Shown here piece after piece: positions 11,861 through 23,210 of a stretch of DNA of 64,000 nucleotides (the first letter of the stretch is position 1; each line of letters starts with the position of its first letter). The stretch spans positions 124,001-188,000 of the forward strand of contig JAQGEQ010000260.1 of the NCBI GenBank assembly GCA_034620365.1, in the 5' to 3' direction. The notes below the pieces were generated by a model, which had not been told where the DNA came from, searched no databases, and was given only the letters and a program-made list of their open reading frames with translations. Origin of the DNA: Pegea sp. RAD2-039 (Eukaryota; Chordata; Thaliacea; Salpida; Salpidae). A program made the position numbers and the translations under genes.

Positions 11861-13300
11861 TTGATCTGAAAATAAAAAAATAATAAGAACAAACTTTTGA
11901 TCGGAAATGATATAAAAAAGAATAAGCTACACATAATGCTAGAATGAGAATTGTTCAATAGAATTTCGAAGAAAAAACATAATTGCAAATCTGTATAGAA
12001 GAACTAAGTGAGTGTTTATGGTTTCAAATGACAAATCTTCAACATCTAAATTTCTATGTAATTTATAAACAATCTCATATTTATTAAAATAGAACTTTTT
12101 CTAGATTTGTTTTGTAAAATAACTATTTCAACTTTGAATTTAGAGTTTTCATCAAAATTTTGACTTTTTGTTACAGAGCTATTCATAACAATGGTTGATT
12201 TTCATTCATTATTGTTGTTGTTTTAAAATTACTTGAAGTCATTCCTAATATTAAGTTAGAGAATACAAGTTTTGTCTTCCTGTGCTAAGTCCAACTTTGT
12301 GTTTACCGTTAGACTTGACTATTTATCTTTAATTATATAACTTTTAAAAGTATAAAACTTTCAACGTAAGTATTTTAAACAAGTAAGCTTTGTTTGAATT
12401 ACTAAGACTTTAATTCTTTTTAATGAATTAATTTTTAATTAATTAGCTTAATAATTAAGTAAAAATGTTAGTTAAAAAATGTTAGTAGAAAACTTTAAAT
12501 TTGATATTACATCCATCTTAAACAATTTCATCTTAATATTTGTGGAAGTATATGATTTTAGTTTGTTTTTCTTCGTTAAGCAAATGAATATTGTTTTATT
12601 TAAAATTAGGTTTATTAACTACCAATTTCAAAACACAAAAAGCTTAAAGTACCAAAGAAGATAATGGTGAAAAAATTGAAAATTTTATTATCGATGAAAA
12701 AAGTCATCTTGAATTCTCAAACCTTTTAGTAGAATGATATTATTGAAAAGTTGAAATAAGGAATTCTTCAATCAGGAAAACTATAAAAAATGAATAAATA
12801 GCTACAAATATGAATATAGTTTCTTATGATCTAGTAAAAGCACATAACTATTATTTTGTATTTTGGAACCAAGTGAATATTTAGAGTTTCAAATGACAAG
12901 CTTTTATAAATCAGATTTAAATCATTTAAAATAATTTGAAATCAGCCAACCAGTAGATGATGCAATTAAGAAAGATTTTTTTTTTAATTGAACTTTCAAA
13001 CCTATTTTTAGAACAAGTAACGTGCTTACAAGCAAACAAGTTTTTTTGTAATTTTTTTTTAGTATTCTGTACGTCACAATAATGTTCAAACCTTAAATTT
13101 CATTGAAATTGATTTTCAAGAGCTACTTAATCTCAAGTTGATTTAGTATCTGTTTTAATTCAATTAAAGTTATTTAGTTTTTATTTTATATTTAATGAGT
13201 TTTCAGATAGCAATTGTATTTTACATAAAAACTCAACATAGCTTATAAAAAAATATTGATAAATAAACTAATAAACTTTGATTTAAATTTGAATCAAATA
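11861..13300. other. Gene-free stretch
   Basis: I see no supported gene, repeat boundary or RNA gene here. A 61-codon frame at 12479-12664 is hydrophobic, low-complexity and unsupported. Confidence 0.5.
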
Positions 13301-13640
13301 AAATAGAAATAAGTAAAGATAATTTATAACAGTTGCTTAAATCACTAATCACTTTTTTGTAAGTTTTTGTATTCATTTATGTTAAAACTGAAATTTATTT
13401 TATGCTTAGACAACCATTCAGAATTAAATACAAAAATATTGTAAGATAAGCTCAAACATTTTGGATATAAACAGATTGGAGTAGAGTATATGATTGAATT
13501 GAAAGAAAACGAATAAATCAAACATTTAAAATATAATGATTTAGCCAGGATTTGAACGTAGGCTGCCGTGATTACAACACTAGATAACTGTCATTAAATA
13601 ATTACAGTGCACATAGCAGACTAAAAATCACTTATAGTGA
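13230..13640 (-). repeat. tRNA-His-derived retroposon (SINE-like), copy 1
   Basis: Read on the minus strand, 13620 down to about 13545 contains a tRNA-like 3' half. It has a TTGTAAT anticodon loop, variable region CAGCC and a degenerate B box. This corresponds to a tRNA-His layout with anticodon loop TTGTGNN, CAACC and GGTTCGAATC. Downstream is a shared unique body that includes TCCAATCTGTTTAT and TTACAATATTTTTGTATTTA. Related copies lie at 22620-23210 and 61190-61690, all in the same orientation. At its 5' edge this copy retains TCTGCTA, matching the 3' end of initiator tRNA, as in copy 2. Confidence 0.65.
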
Positions 13641-15936
13641 ACTATAAATCTAAAACTGAAATTTCAAAATTCTTTATTCTAACTTTTTTTAGTTAAACAA
13701 ATTTCAATAAATCTGAAACTGAAATATATGAAAAATTTTATGATAAATTGAATTGAATAAAAAGAACTTTCATTTACTTTTGCAATATAGTTTTGGATAA
13801 AAATCCAATTAAAAACAAAAACAGAATTCCAAGTTGTCCTGAGTTTTCAATTGAATAAATAAAATGTTAACTTAATTTAACGGAAAAAGACAAAATACAC
13901 AAATTAATTAATGCCTTATAACGTTTATAACTTCTATGGTATATGATAGAAATAAAAAAAACTACTGTTAGTAATTAAGCTATTTCAATAAAATTGTTGA
14001 TAGTATTGAGTACTCATTTTTAAGCCATTACTGGTACTTATTTAACTAATTAGATAAATAAAAGCTCCAAAAAACTAAATATTTGAAGCTAAGAATTACA
14101 TTTTAATTATCATGCTTTCTTAAGTTGGACTTGAAATGGTTGAAATCTATCTTAATAAGCAAAGTCTTTTTTTATGAATGATCTTGTAAACATTAATTCT
14201 AATGCTGACTTAGATAGTTTAAACGAAAAGTTATTATTTTACATATCATTAAGTACATTGTGGAATTTTGACTCATAAAGTAACAATTTAACAATGCATC
14301 TCTAGAAAAAAGGGAAAATAATCTTGTAAGATCTATATGTAGATCTATATTTAGCTGCAGTTTGTAGAGCTTTTTTTTTATTGTACAAAAAATAATTTAA
14401 AAAAACATAATAACTTTTTGTTGGACTCAACAATAACTGTTCTATAATATAATCAATATTTGAGCCAACGAGATGATTGTTTATTTTTTATTCACTTTTA
14501 CAAGATCTTTTTTGTAAACTGTAATTTTGACAACATTAAAACTTGAGATTAAACTTTTTTATAATTTAAACTAAACTCTTAATAGAAATTTAAAAAGAAT
14601 TTCTATCAAAAAATTAGAAAAAAAATAATTCAAAATTATTACAGTCATTTTTACACAAAACATAATTTTATATTTATATTAGAAAGAAATCTTTTGAAAC
14701 TGATTTTAGGAAAATTGATTAATAGCAAATAGTAAAAACATAATTTACATTTTTTTTAATAGAAAACATGTTTTTGCTGTTTAAAATAGATTAAGCTTAT
14801 ACAGAAAATTGAATTCTGGAAAGTAAGTTTTTTCCGGGCAAATACTAGATCGAATGAAATTAATAAATCTAATAATGAAATAGAGAAATTTTAGCAATCT
14901 TTTCTGAAATAGTTGTAGCGTCAAATTTTTTGAAATCGACAAACGTGTCGATGTCCATAAAAGAAATTAGTTGAAGTTAGTTAGTAAACTTGTCTCTGAA
15001 AACTTCATGAAATTCAGAATAGTTGTATAACTGCTAAAGACATGTACTTTTGTCGATAGGATAGCTTAGGATTTTTTAATAAGTTCAAACAATATTGCAA
15101 CAAACAATGAAAACTTGAATAAGAAGAATGTTTCTTAATATTATAAATAGAAGGAATTAAACAAGTTGAAAAGCTATTTCTGGTAACTTTTATTAAACTC
15201 GAAAGACCATAAACTTAATAATGGTTTAGAAGTAAGTGTCTAAAATATAATTATTTTGTTTAATTATTTACTTTGGCAGAAAAATAAATAAAATAATATG
15301 TGTGGATATTATAAAGATATCTTAAGCAAGTATCATAGTAATATTTTTGTTAATGACAATAGTCAAAAATCTAAATGTTAAGGTGATATTTTGAAGCTGT
15401 AAGCTATATAATGAGTGAAATTAAAAACTTTTTTCTGCTTAAACATTCTGATAATCAACATATAGCTTTCGATGTCAAAATAAAGTTGTTATAAATATCT
15501 GCTTTGGTTTTAAGAATTTTTCTTTGTTCTTTATTGAAGCCAAAACTGTAAGTCTTGGAAAGGCTAATTTATAAGGTTGTTTTTTTCTACATTGGCCTGG
15601 ATAAGAAAATTGTATCTCTTACGTCATTTTAAAAGTCTGAAAATGTTAATTGAATTATAAGCAGAATTTTGAAGTTTAAATTTAGATGAAATTTATTTCA
15701 TCACTCAACAACACTCCATTTCATAATGACGTAATCAAACTGGTTGACGTTGATACAAAAAATCAAAACTTCTTACTGTTGTTGTTAGATGACATGCACA
15801 GCAAGAAGGTTGAAGCAAAAATGATGTGCAATTTCTAAGAAAATAATTTTTTGTGTTGTCAATTTAAGCAAAAAAGATCTAACTGCAACTTTCTCATTCC
15901 TAAAATTTTAAAATCAAAATATTTTGTGAACTTTAG
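13641..15936. other. Gene-free repeat-rich stretch
   Basis: No coding region is supported. It contains a diverged R1 hairpin copy at 14835-14955. At 15345-15490 is a repeat that also occurs at 740-880 (plus) and about 41980-42130 (minus). The 15500-15930 part is matched in inverse orientation around 41700-41980. Confidence 0.5.
14835..14955 (-). repeat. R1 hairpin repeat copy (minus, diverged)
   Basis: A diverged GGGCAAATACTAGAT motif is followed about 80 bp on by stem ATCGAC (14935-14940), loop AAACGT and GTCGAT (14947-14952). The stem is kept while the loop differs from other copies. Confidence 0.65.
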
Positions 15937-16700
15937 ATAAAAACAAATGTGTAATTATAAACAAAATATTTCATTTTACTAAAGTAATCAATTATTTGGA
16001 TGATTACTGGCAGATATATTTTAAAAGTTGGCTTTAGACTTTTTTTAATAACATTTTTTATTAATAACTAATATCATACTATCATTCTCAATTTTAAATT
16101 ATTTTTGTCTTTCGAATTTATCACAAAGAAACAGAATTTTAGTTTTAAAAAAAAGAAGAATTTTCTAAACCTTACTAACCAGCTCTAATAATTTAAAGAA
16201 TTTTTTCTTTGTTTTGTTGATATTGTAGCATAAATACAAATTTAAAACTAAATAATTTGAGCATTGATTACTAAAGAAGCTCAATTGTTTAAAAATACAA
16301 TTTTGAAACTTAAATATTTATTTAAATAAAAAATCAGTTCAAACAGTTTTCCACTGAAGCCACTCTCATATGACAGCAGAATGATTTTCCTTTTTTTGTG
16401 ATTATTAAAATAATTATAAATTCGTGGTTCTTAAAAACATTGATTGTTTACTTCTAAACCTAAGTAGTTTAAAAAAAATGTTAAATTGTACTTCCTTTAC
16501 TATATTAAACTTGAGAAAAATTGATTGTCTTGCCTACGTAACCATTTTTTTTTAATTAAAAAATGCCAAACAAACTTTTTTGATTTTTGTATTTATAGTT
16601 GAACAATTTAACGCTAGATGTCGCTGATGATATATAATTTTGAGACCTTTGTATTGCTTCAGGCTATGTTTTCGTAAGTAACTTGAATTTCAAGGCTTAT
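15937..16700 (+). repeat. Segmental duplication A, copy 2
   Basis: This is a direct repeat of 1-720. Its right part, with the GACGTC module at 16600-16690, joins sequence like 1180-1260. The two modules therefore seem to have recombined here, deleting the roughly 470 bp that separate them in copy 1. Confidence 0.75.
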
Positions 16701-16939
16701 TTTTAAAGTTTGTTGAAATATGTGGACATTATAATAATATCAGGACAAAAGCTAGTAAAAGGAGAATTTCAATATTAGTCTAGATCGTAAAAAGTTTAGC
16801 TTAATTTAAGATATCGTTAATTGTAGTTTGGAATTTTGACTAAAAGAGTCTCAGTTTAACAATGTATCTCAAATAAAACTTGAAAATAATCTTGTAAGGA
16901 TCTTTATTTAACTGCTGCTTAAGCCTTTGTTTTGCTTTG

Positions 16940-17430
16940 TTGTACGTAAAATATTTTGTGCAAGTATATAGTTTTTTATCTTTTTCTTAACTTTTTCTAA
17001 TTATTCTTTTAAACTTTTCATTCGATCTCTAGTTATTGATTTTTAAGGTCAACGTCATTACTCTAATCACCAAGCTATTGAAGACTAAAAGGTTTTCTTG
17101 GACTTTATTTCTGATGTAAATATTTTTCATGAACTTTATTACTACTTTTAGCAAATTTTTCCCACTTTTTTGTAATATTTTTTATATTTTTTTAATTCTT
17201 AAACATTGGCGGTTTGCTTCTTGGCGTAAACTTTGATTAATAAAATTGTCGTAAAGAGAACAATTTCTGTTTATATTTGTTTACCTCTTTCGACAGAAGC
17301 TTTTGAGCATTTTCCAACGCCGAAAGTCATTATAATAAATTTGTTGAAATTATAATGATCATGAAACTTCAGAGCTATTGATAGATTTCAACATAAAGTT
17401 TCAAGTTATTTGTTTGTAACAGCTGTATAG
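16940..17430 (+). repeat. Direct repeat D, copy 1
   Basis: This segment matches 61725-62190. The two copies share, among others, an AACGTCATTACT block and a CGCCGAAAGTCATTATAAT block. Short open frames on the minus strand exist in both copies, but an indel shifts one of them, so coding capacity is not supported. Confidence 0.7.
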
Positions 17431-17489
17431 TACATTAAGCTTTAAATTAAAATTTTTTAAATCTAATTCCATATTACTATTGATTTTTC

Positions 17490-17730
17490 AGCCACAAGAT
17501 GTCACTATAAAAGTTTAAGGTTTAAATTTTATAAACTTATAAACATTGTAACTTACTATCTGTCAGACAAATAGTGTTGCTCAGTGACTTTGAGCTTACA
17601 AAACATTGTTTATTATTATTCATACAGGGTTTATTCATACTCATACAATTAGCTTTTTATTAAAAATTTTTCTAATAGTTTTAGTTATACAAATTCATTA
17701 AACAGTTTAAAAACTAAAATATTTTATGTG
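17490..17730 (+). repeat. Dispersed repeat R3 copy
   Basis: It carries the paired blocks CACAAGATGTCACTATAA and, about 90 bp later, CAGTGACTTTGAGCTTACAA. The same pair recurs at 23995-24140, 46780-46930 and 55170-55300 (plus) and at 38990-39110 (minus), with a partial copy near 41310. It is non-coding, and its ends could not be fixed by eye. Confidence 0.65.
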
Positions 17731-18195
17731 CTTAGAAGAAGGAAAAACTTTCCCTATAATATTCCCTATAAGGTTGATAGTAGAAGAAATAAAATTTGTA
17801 TCAATGTTTTAAATAAATCAAATTATTTGGTTAGGTTTTCCTAATTTTTCAGTTAATTCTAATTTGTTAACAGTAAATTTGAAAATATTAAAATTAAAAA
17901 ACTAAAACTTACAACATTGTTAAAATGGATGAGTACCAAATATTAGAGAGTTTAAAATAATTTAACATCATATTACTTATGTTTTTTTCACATTCATCAG
18001 AAAACCTTCTTTATTATAAAAAACAAATTAAATTATCATTGATTTATTTCTTAAAAGATTGTTTGATGAAATTTGATTTGATTTAAAGTTGGTGAAAATT
18101 ATTCAGCAGACTTACAAAAGAAATTTAATGTTAAATAAACTCTTATTTATAAACACTAAAAACAATAGATTTTCTTTGAGTATCCAAAGGATTAG

Positions 18196-19262
18196 TGAAT
18201 AAATAATAATAAGTAACTAAATATCAAAAGCTGGAAATTTATTGTTTTGTGTTTAGTATAAAGTTACAAAGAAACAAAATAAATGCTTCTGATGATTGAC
18301 AAAAGAGTTTGTGATTAAGTTTATGCATATAATTGACTAAGAAAGTTGAACATTTCGTTGTGAGTTTCATTTGAACATTTTTCACTGGCAGAAGTTTATC
18401 TTTATTTAAAATTCGTTTGTATTTTTGTTGATGGTTAAATTATGAACTTAAAACATAGAAAACTAAAGTAGACATGTTTAAAGCTCTAGGAAATAGCTGA
18501 TTTTTTTAATTGTAAAAAGAGTTCTTAAGAGATATTGCTAACCAATACTTTATATATATTGGCTTTTCTTTTCAGTTTTGTTCACTATATTGTTCTACAT
18601 TTTCTTCTAGCTTACTATATTGTTTAAATTTGAATAATTTATAAAACTAATTAAGCTTTAAAGACTTATGAAACTTTTTTACGATATGTATAAGTATCAT
18701 AAGAATATCTATTTAGTAATTAATAAAGTAATTGATTAACAATATACTTATTTCAAAGCTGATATTTTATACATTAATTGACTTTTTCAAACAAAAAATT
18801 ACATATTCAGAAATTTAAGTTTAAGAGATTTAATTTATTACAAACAAATCAACGTAAAAAAGAGCAATCAACAATAAAACTGATTAAAATTTTTTGAATT
18901 GACATGGAAGAGTGGAAAATAAGTACTTTTGCTCGATGTTCAATAACAGCATAAATAGAATACCTTCATTACAATAACAAAGAAGTCATTTAATTTTTCT
19001 TGTATTTGTTAAGCAACAGATTTTCTTGCTAATGAAAATTGATTCGATTCTTGAAGTGTTTATAGAAAATAAAGATAACACAGTACCCTGGGACTTTGGT
19101 ATTAAAACAGATCGAGAAAAAAACCAACAGGCCATATGTTGACATTAAAGATAAAACTAATAGACAAATCTGCAATACCAAGTGACGCAAATATATTTAT
19201 CAAAAAATTTGAGAATAAATTAAAACTTGTAGATCTAGAAAAAAAATTCTAATAAAATGGAA
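18196..19262 (+). repeat. Segmental duplication B, copy 2
   Basis: This is a direct repeat of 4681-5745 that includes the promoter-side flank and the small ORF. It diverges abruptly after about 19262. Confidence 0.8.
19032..19252 (+). pseudogene. Frameshifted copy of the 73-aa small ORF
   Basis: The ATG and first 30 or so codons align with the ORF at 5517. A single missing A in the AAAAAAA-CCA run then shifts the frame to an early TGA. The rest of the sequence still aligns in the original frame. The copy is therefore inactivated by one deletion. Confidence 0.6.
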
Positions 19263-19338
19263 AATGATTATCAAAATCTTCTTATTCTGGTTAGTGCATT
19301 AGGTATAACATCAAATAAGTGCAAAAATTTAATTTAAG

Positions 19339-19425
19339 AAGTTCATTGAACTATTACCAGGACGACTTGAAGTGCTGAAAAGAAAAAAAGATAAATATCT
19401 TGCTAACAGCGCACAAAAAACATAA
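19339..19425 (+). CDS. Possible short terminal exon, lysine-rich
   Basis: After an acceptor-like TTTAATTTAAG there is a 28-codon open frame ending in TAA, with a C-terminus of EVLKRKKDKYLANSAQKT. The composition is less A+T-biased than the surroundings and the codons look protein-like. It has no second copy in the window and no recognised homologue. It could be the last exon of a gene whose other exons I cannot place, or chance. Confidence 0.2.
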   Translation, partial: KFIELLPGRLEVLKRKKDKYLANSAQKT

Positions 19426-19874
19426 ACTTTTGGTGACTAGTAGAATTTGTAACCTTTCTTAATTTTTTTTCACTTGTTGCTTACTTTTACTGTATGACAT
19501 CATTTGTTACACTAGGCATTGTACCTTGACCTATTAGTTATTGCTAAAGTAAATTCTACCTGTTGATTTTTGTTGCTGTCTTTAAGAAGTGTTACTGACA
19601 CGATACCTTATTAAACTTAAATAGCTGCGTCTGCAAAAAACAAGAGAAATTTCTATATAGAAGAATAATTAATTAATATAATTTACATTTTAAACATCAT
19701 TCATTTTATTATCAAATTAAAACTGAAGTTAAAACAATTAGAAAATTAGCATTTTGATAACAAAGAAAAGTTCACAAATCAATAACTTTCAAGATGACTC
19801 TTATCAATCGATTTTTAATATTAAAGAATAAAAGCAACTTGATTCTTTTCAGTTTTTATCCTTTCTTAGGATTA

Positions 19875-20243
19875 CTAAGATTCGAAAACATCTGAATCAT
19901 CAAATGATTCATCTAACCCCCAATATTCTTCTTCTGAATATAAAAATCTTCCTCTTACAATTTTCTTTTCATTCTCATCAGTATGATTATCAACTCTATC
20001 ATTAAATTCTTTCTTTTCTTCATATTTTCTGTCATCTCATTTTTCACATTTTCTAGTTGTAATTGTATTACTACTCACAGCAACATCTGAATGAAGTTGA
20101 TTCATTTGAAGTATGTTGTCTTTAATAGCGGAGTTATGAAAATCTTTTCGAAGACGTTTTCGAAGGATTATCAGAATCAAGGAAAAAAGAAAAAGTATTA
20201 AAATGGATAGAGCAAGAATCAAATAAAATTCGAGATCTGACAT
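19875..20243 (-). pseudogene. 3' coding end of a single-pass membrane protein with an in-frame TGA
   Basis: On the minus strand the frame from 20243 encodes a hydrophobic segment of about 22 residues (residues 6-28), a basic RKRLRKD stop-transfer and a hydrophilic tail. It meets TGA at 20037-20039 after 68 codons. The same frame then stays open for another 53 codons. That part is strongly charged and acidic at the end (YSEEEYWGLDESFDDSDVFE) and closes at TAG 19875-19877. Such a continuation is not expected by chance. A single CGA-to-TGA change would explain the break. The layout, membrane segment then charged cytoplasmic tail, resembles the neighbouring C-type-lectin-like gene on the same strand. 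An alternative is a cassette boundary or sequencing variant. The ectodomain exons were not found. Confidence 0.5.
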
Positions 20244-21079
20244 TTCAAAACTTTTCTTTCATCCAATAGTTTCTGATCTCACTAAGTTTGATGGTAGTCT
20301 GTCAATTGTCGTTCTTTTTGAAGTTTATCTAATCAAAACAGCTGTGAGGAACTTGATATGAAATAATGTTGTTAGCTGATGTCCTATAAAATTTTAAATT
20401 ATATGATCAATGCAAAAGTAGCATTCATTGGAATTTAAACTGATTCCAAGAAGTTAAACAACTTTTTAGCAGTTTGTAATGATTACAAAGAAAAAAGTTG
20501 AATTTTGTAGTTACTATAATGATCTAACCTTAACTTCACAATAACGTATTTAAAACAAATAGAAAATGGTTTTCTCCAATATTTTAGAAAAGAACTAAAC
20601 TCAACATTAATATTGTGAAAATTAAAATTTCATATCAACTTTAAAAAATAACTTTATTATTTCAAAAACGAAATTGGTTGCAAAGTAAACATCTCACCAA
20701 TAAATCAAACAAAATTTTAGAGTTTGAACTGTTTGCTTGACAAAAACATAAAATATATGTTGACAAGTTTTCAATGTTTTTCATAAAGTCAGTTTTTCGC
20801 TTCAAAAAAAAATAATAACTTTGCATGGGTCCAAGCATTTTGAATATCACTTTTAAGAAAATGTATCAATTTTTCAACCCAAGTAGCTTCCAACTAGCTC
20901 TTTATAGAAATCAATTTTATTTGCCTTAAAAATCTATTAGATTACAAAATGCATTTAAACAAATAGAATAATACAAATGTTGCACAATTTTTAAAACTTG
21001 TTAAAAACAGTTCATAAAGCTACAAAAACTGAATAAGGTAATGAATAAGAAAAGTTTTCGTAATTCTTCTGATTTCTTT
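20244..21079. other. Intergenic or intronic stretch on the membrane-protein side
   Basis: Just upstream (minus strand) of the membrane segment, about 20265-20330, the frame is open except for one TGA and is rich in Ser, Thr and Arg. It could be further exon sequence. The rest shows no supported gene. Confidence 0.3.
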
Positions 21080-21733
21080 TTAAAAATCATCGCTAAGCTT
21101 CAAGGTCTCTGCCATCTCAATAAACTCGTCTTCTACTCCTTCAGAGTTTAAGTTTGCTTTTTTAATGGTTAGGTTGGAGTCTTCAGTTGTTCTTGTAGTC
21201 TCTTGATTTACTGGTTGTTTTACACAACTAAACCAATTTTTAAGCCATCTACTTGAAGTAAAGTATATGATTAAAAGTATCACCAATATTACAACAGATA
21301 CAATCATTGCCAAAAGTAAGATGTAATTATCTGAATTATTTCCGTCTGAACATTCTTCAAGAATACTGCATAGTTTATTTACGTGTTTATCAACAGCAAA
21401 ACTATAAAGTCGATTATTGTCCATATTCAAATAAGCAACACTACCATCCAATTGACAATTTGGTCTAAATCTTTCATTAAATAGTTGGTCATGTTCTTCA
21501 GGTACATAAGCTTCACCATTAGACCATACACATTTGCCATTAATGAAATTTAATCCAACTTGCCACCATTGGTTTATAGAATCTTCCATGTCATGATACT
21601 CAGCTACTAAAATTGAAGTCTGGTTAATTTTCTCTCTAGTGTTGAGAGGTGACAAAACTAATCCAAAAAATTCACAATTATCAAGCCATTCAAGCATGAT
21701 AGGAGGTTTTAGATCTAAAGATTTCATTTTCAT
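21080..21733 (-). CDS. C-type-lectin-like domain, single-pass membrane protein (3' exon)
   Basis: These 217 codons are probably the large 3' exon, because an acceptor-like CATTGCTAG ends at about 21738 just upstream of the first ATG. Residues 10-126 fit a C-type lectin-like domain: W16 and C20, then WWQVGLN (56-62), C68-VWSNGE (68-74), C93, and C122 in LCSILEE near the end. Residues 137-158 form a strongly hydrophobic membrane segment. Residues 160-217 are a charged, acidic tail without an obvious ITAM or ITIM. The domain lacks its usual N-terminal C-x-Y part, so an upstream exon with a signal peptide is expected; a weak candidate lies near 21990-22040. Calcium-binding EPN or QPD motifs are not evident, so sugar binding is doubtful. 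A truncated relative lies at 47802-48056. The likely role is a cell-surface receptor. Confidence 0.65.
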   Translation of the reverse strand: MKMKSLDLKPPIMLEWLDNCEFFGLVLSPLNTREKINQTSILVAEYHDMEDSINQWWQVGLNFINGKCVWSNGEAYVPEEHDQLFNERFRPNCQLDGSVAYLNMDNNRLYSFAVDKHVNKLCSILEECSDGNNSDNYILLLAMIVSVVILVILLIIYFTSSRWLKNWFSCVKQPVNQETTRTTEDSNLTIKKANLNSEGVEDEFIEMAETLKLSDDF

Positions 21734-21738
21734 TTTTC

Positions 21739-22620
21739 TAGCAATGAAAAAATAATAATAATTAAAAGCATCGAAACCTTGAAAGTTGCATAAACCGTCA
21801 AGTGTTTAAGTATTTATATTACTGCTTAATAAGGCTTCATTGAAGTCAAAAAATATACATTAACCAGTCTAAAATAAACAATATTCTTTTACATATAATA
21901 GTAGTTGTTGAAAGTTCAACACTAAATATTAGTGAGCATTAAAACATGAAATAAGATTTATAAACACAACAGTGTCAAACAAAACAGTTTTGAAATTCCA
22001 AAGTCCATGTTTTTGTAAATTTAAAGAAAAATCTTGAATTATTGTTGCTGGTTTATAATCAAGAAAATATATTTTCGAATTATAGAACATGACTTGTGTG
22101 ATTAATTTTGCTTAGTTATTACAAAGTCATTTAAAATGTTTCTGAAGTGATTTTGCAAGCAAAGTGTTGTGTAAAATATTATCATTTCTCTAAGCAACCA
22201 TTGACAAGAGTTTAAACAAGAAGTTCAACAACAAAAATTGAATGCTATGGAAAAAGTTTAAAAAAGCATTTAGTTATTTCATTGTTTATATTTTTGAATT
22301 AACAGAAAAGAAGAAAGAAAGCAACAATAATCAAACACCAAATGAATAAATTGCTTTTTCTTCAATAAGTTTTGTAATGAGGAAATATCGAACACATGTT
22401 TGTTAAAAACACTGACCACAATAATTTTCAGCTCAAAGTTCAGCTCACAAAGTCTGAATTGAATTTTATAATGGTCTCAATAATTGGCAGCTAAGATAAT
22501 GCTACAGATTATGACTTGATGAATAATTTTTAAAATGAAATTCTAATAATTCGGGTATTTGATAAATGTTTTGGGGATTTTATGGTAAAACTAATGTGTC
22601 TATTGAAAAATTAAAAATGT
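21739..22620 (-). other. Upstream region of the lectin-like gene
   Basis: This presumably contains the intron and first exon. A minus-strand ATG near 22011 starts a short hydrophobic peptide (FGISKLFCLTLLCL) that would suit a signal peptide, followed by a possible weak GT donor. A 53-codon frame overlaps it in another frame. The first 40 bp next to the exon are conserved with 47725-47795. Nothing firmer is visible. Confidence 0.25.
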
Positions 22621-23210
22621 TGTTATTAAAATATTTGAGCATAATTTTTTTAAGTTAGGTTAAATACTTGTTGTTGGATTTATCAAACTAATTTCTAACA
22701 AAAATTAAAATTTAAATCTGAATTTATAAATCCAGGTATTGAAGATTTTTACATCTACAGACCTACAAAATTTAGCTTCTGAAGTTTATAGTCAATTAAA
22801 CTTTAATTTGATTTTTAGTTAATTAAAATTGATATCAATAAAGATAATTTTAAAAATTGTGTAATCACTAATAACTTGTTTGTCAGTTTTTGTATTCATT
22901 TAGGTTTAAGCTGAAATTTATTTTATTCTGAGACCACGATTTAAAAGGAAATGCTAACAATTTTTAAGATAAGCTAAATCTTTCTGGATATCAACAGATT
23001 GGAGTAGAGTATATGAATGAATTGTAAGAAAACCAATAAATCAATCATTGAAAAAGTCATACTGTAACCAGGACGCGAAGGTAGGTTAGCATGATCACAA
23101 CACTAGGTAACTGTCATTAAATGATTACAATGTACATAGCATACTATGGTTTCGATCCATCGACTTCTGGGTTATGAGCCCAGCACGCTTCCGCTGCGCC
23201 ACTCTGCTGA
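22620..23210 (-). repeat. tRNA-derived retroposon, copy 2, with initiator-tRNA head
   Basis: This copy aligns with 61190-61690 over about 500 bp and with 13230-13640 in its tRNA-proximal part. The tRNA-His-like portion lies at about 23050-23130 on the minus strand (loop TTGTGAT). Unlike the other copies it is directly preceded by an initiator-tRNA-like sequence at 23137-23208. Read on the minus strand, the order is initiator tRNA, tRNA-His-like part, unique body. Confidence 0.65.
23137..23208 (-). tRNA. Initiator tRNA-Met-like sequence (CAT), probably a pseudogene
   Basis: The 72 nt on the minus strand match the eukaryotic initiator tRNA almost throughout. The 5' end is AGCAGAGTGGCGCAGCGGAA, the anticodon stem has the diagnostic GGG:CCC with loop CTCATAA, and the T loop is the initiator-type AUCGAAA. 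The 3' strand of the acceptor stem is damaged: GTATGCT faces AGCAGAG, giving two mismatches, and there is one more at the base of the T stem. No T-run terminator follows; the sequence runs straight into a tRNA-His-like retroposon. This fits a retroposon head or dead gene rather than a functional tRNA. Anticodon CAT and both internal promoter boxes are intact. Confidence 0.8.

Noticed and set aside
23137-23208. Functional initiator tRNA gene
   Set aside because: Two acceptor mismatches, a T-stem mismatch and the lack of a terminator make a functional gene unlikely, though the core is well preserved.
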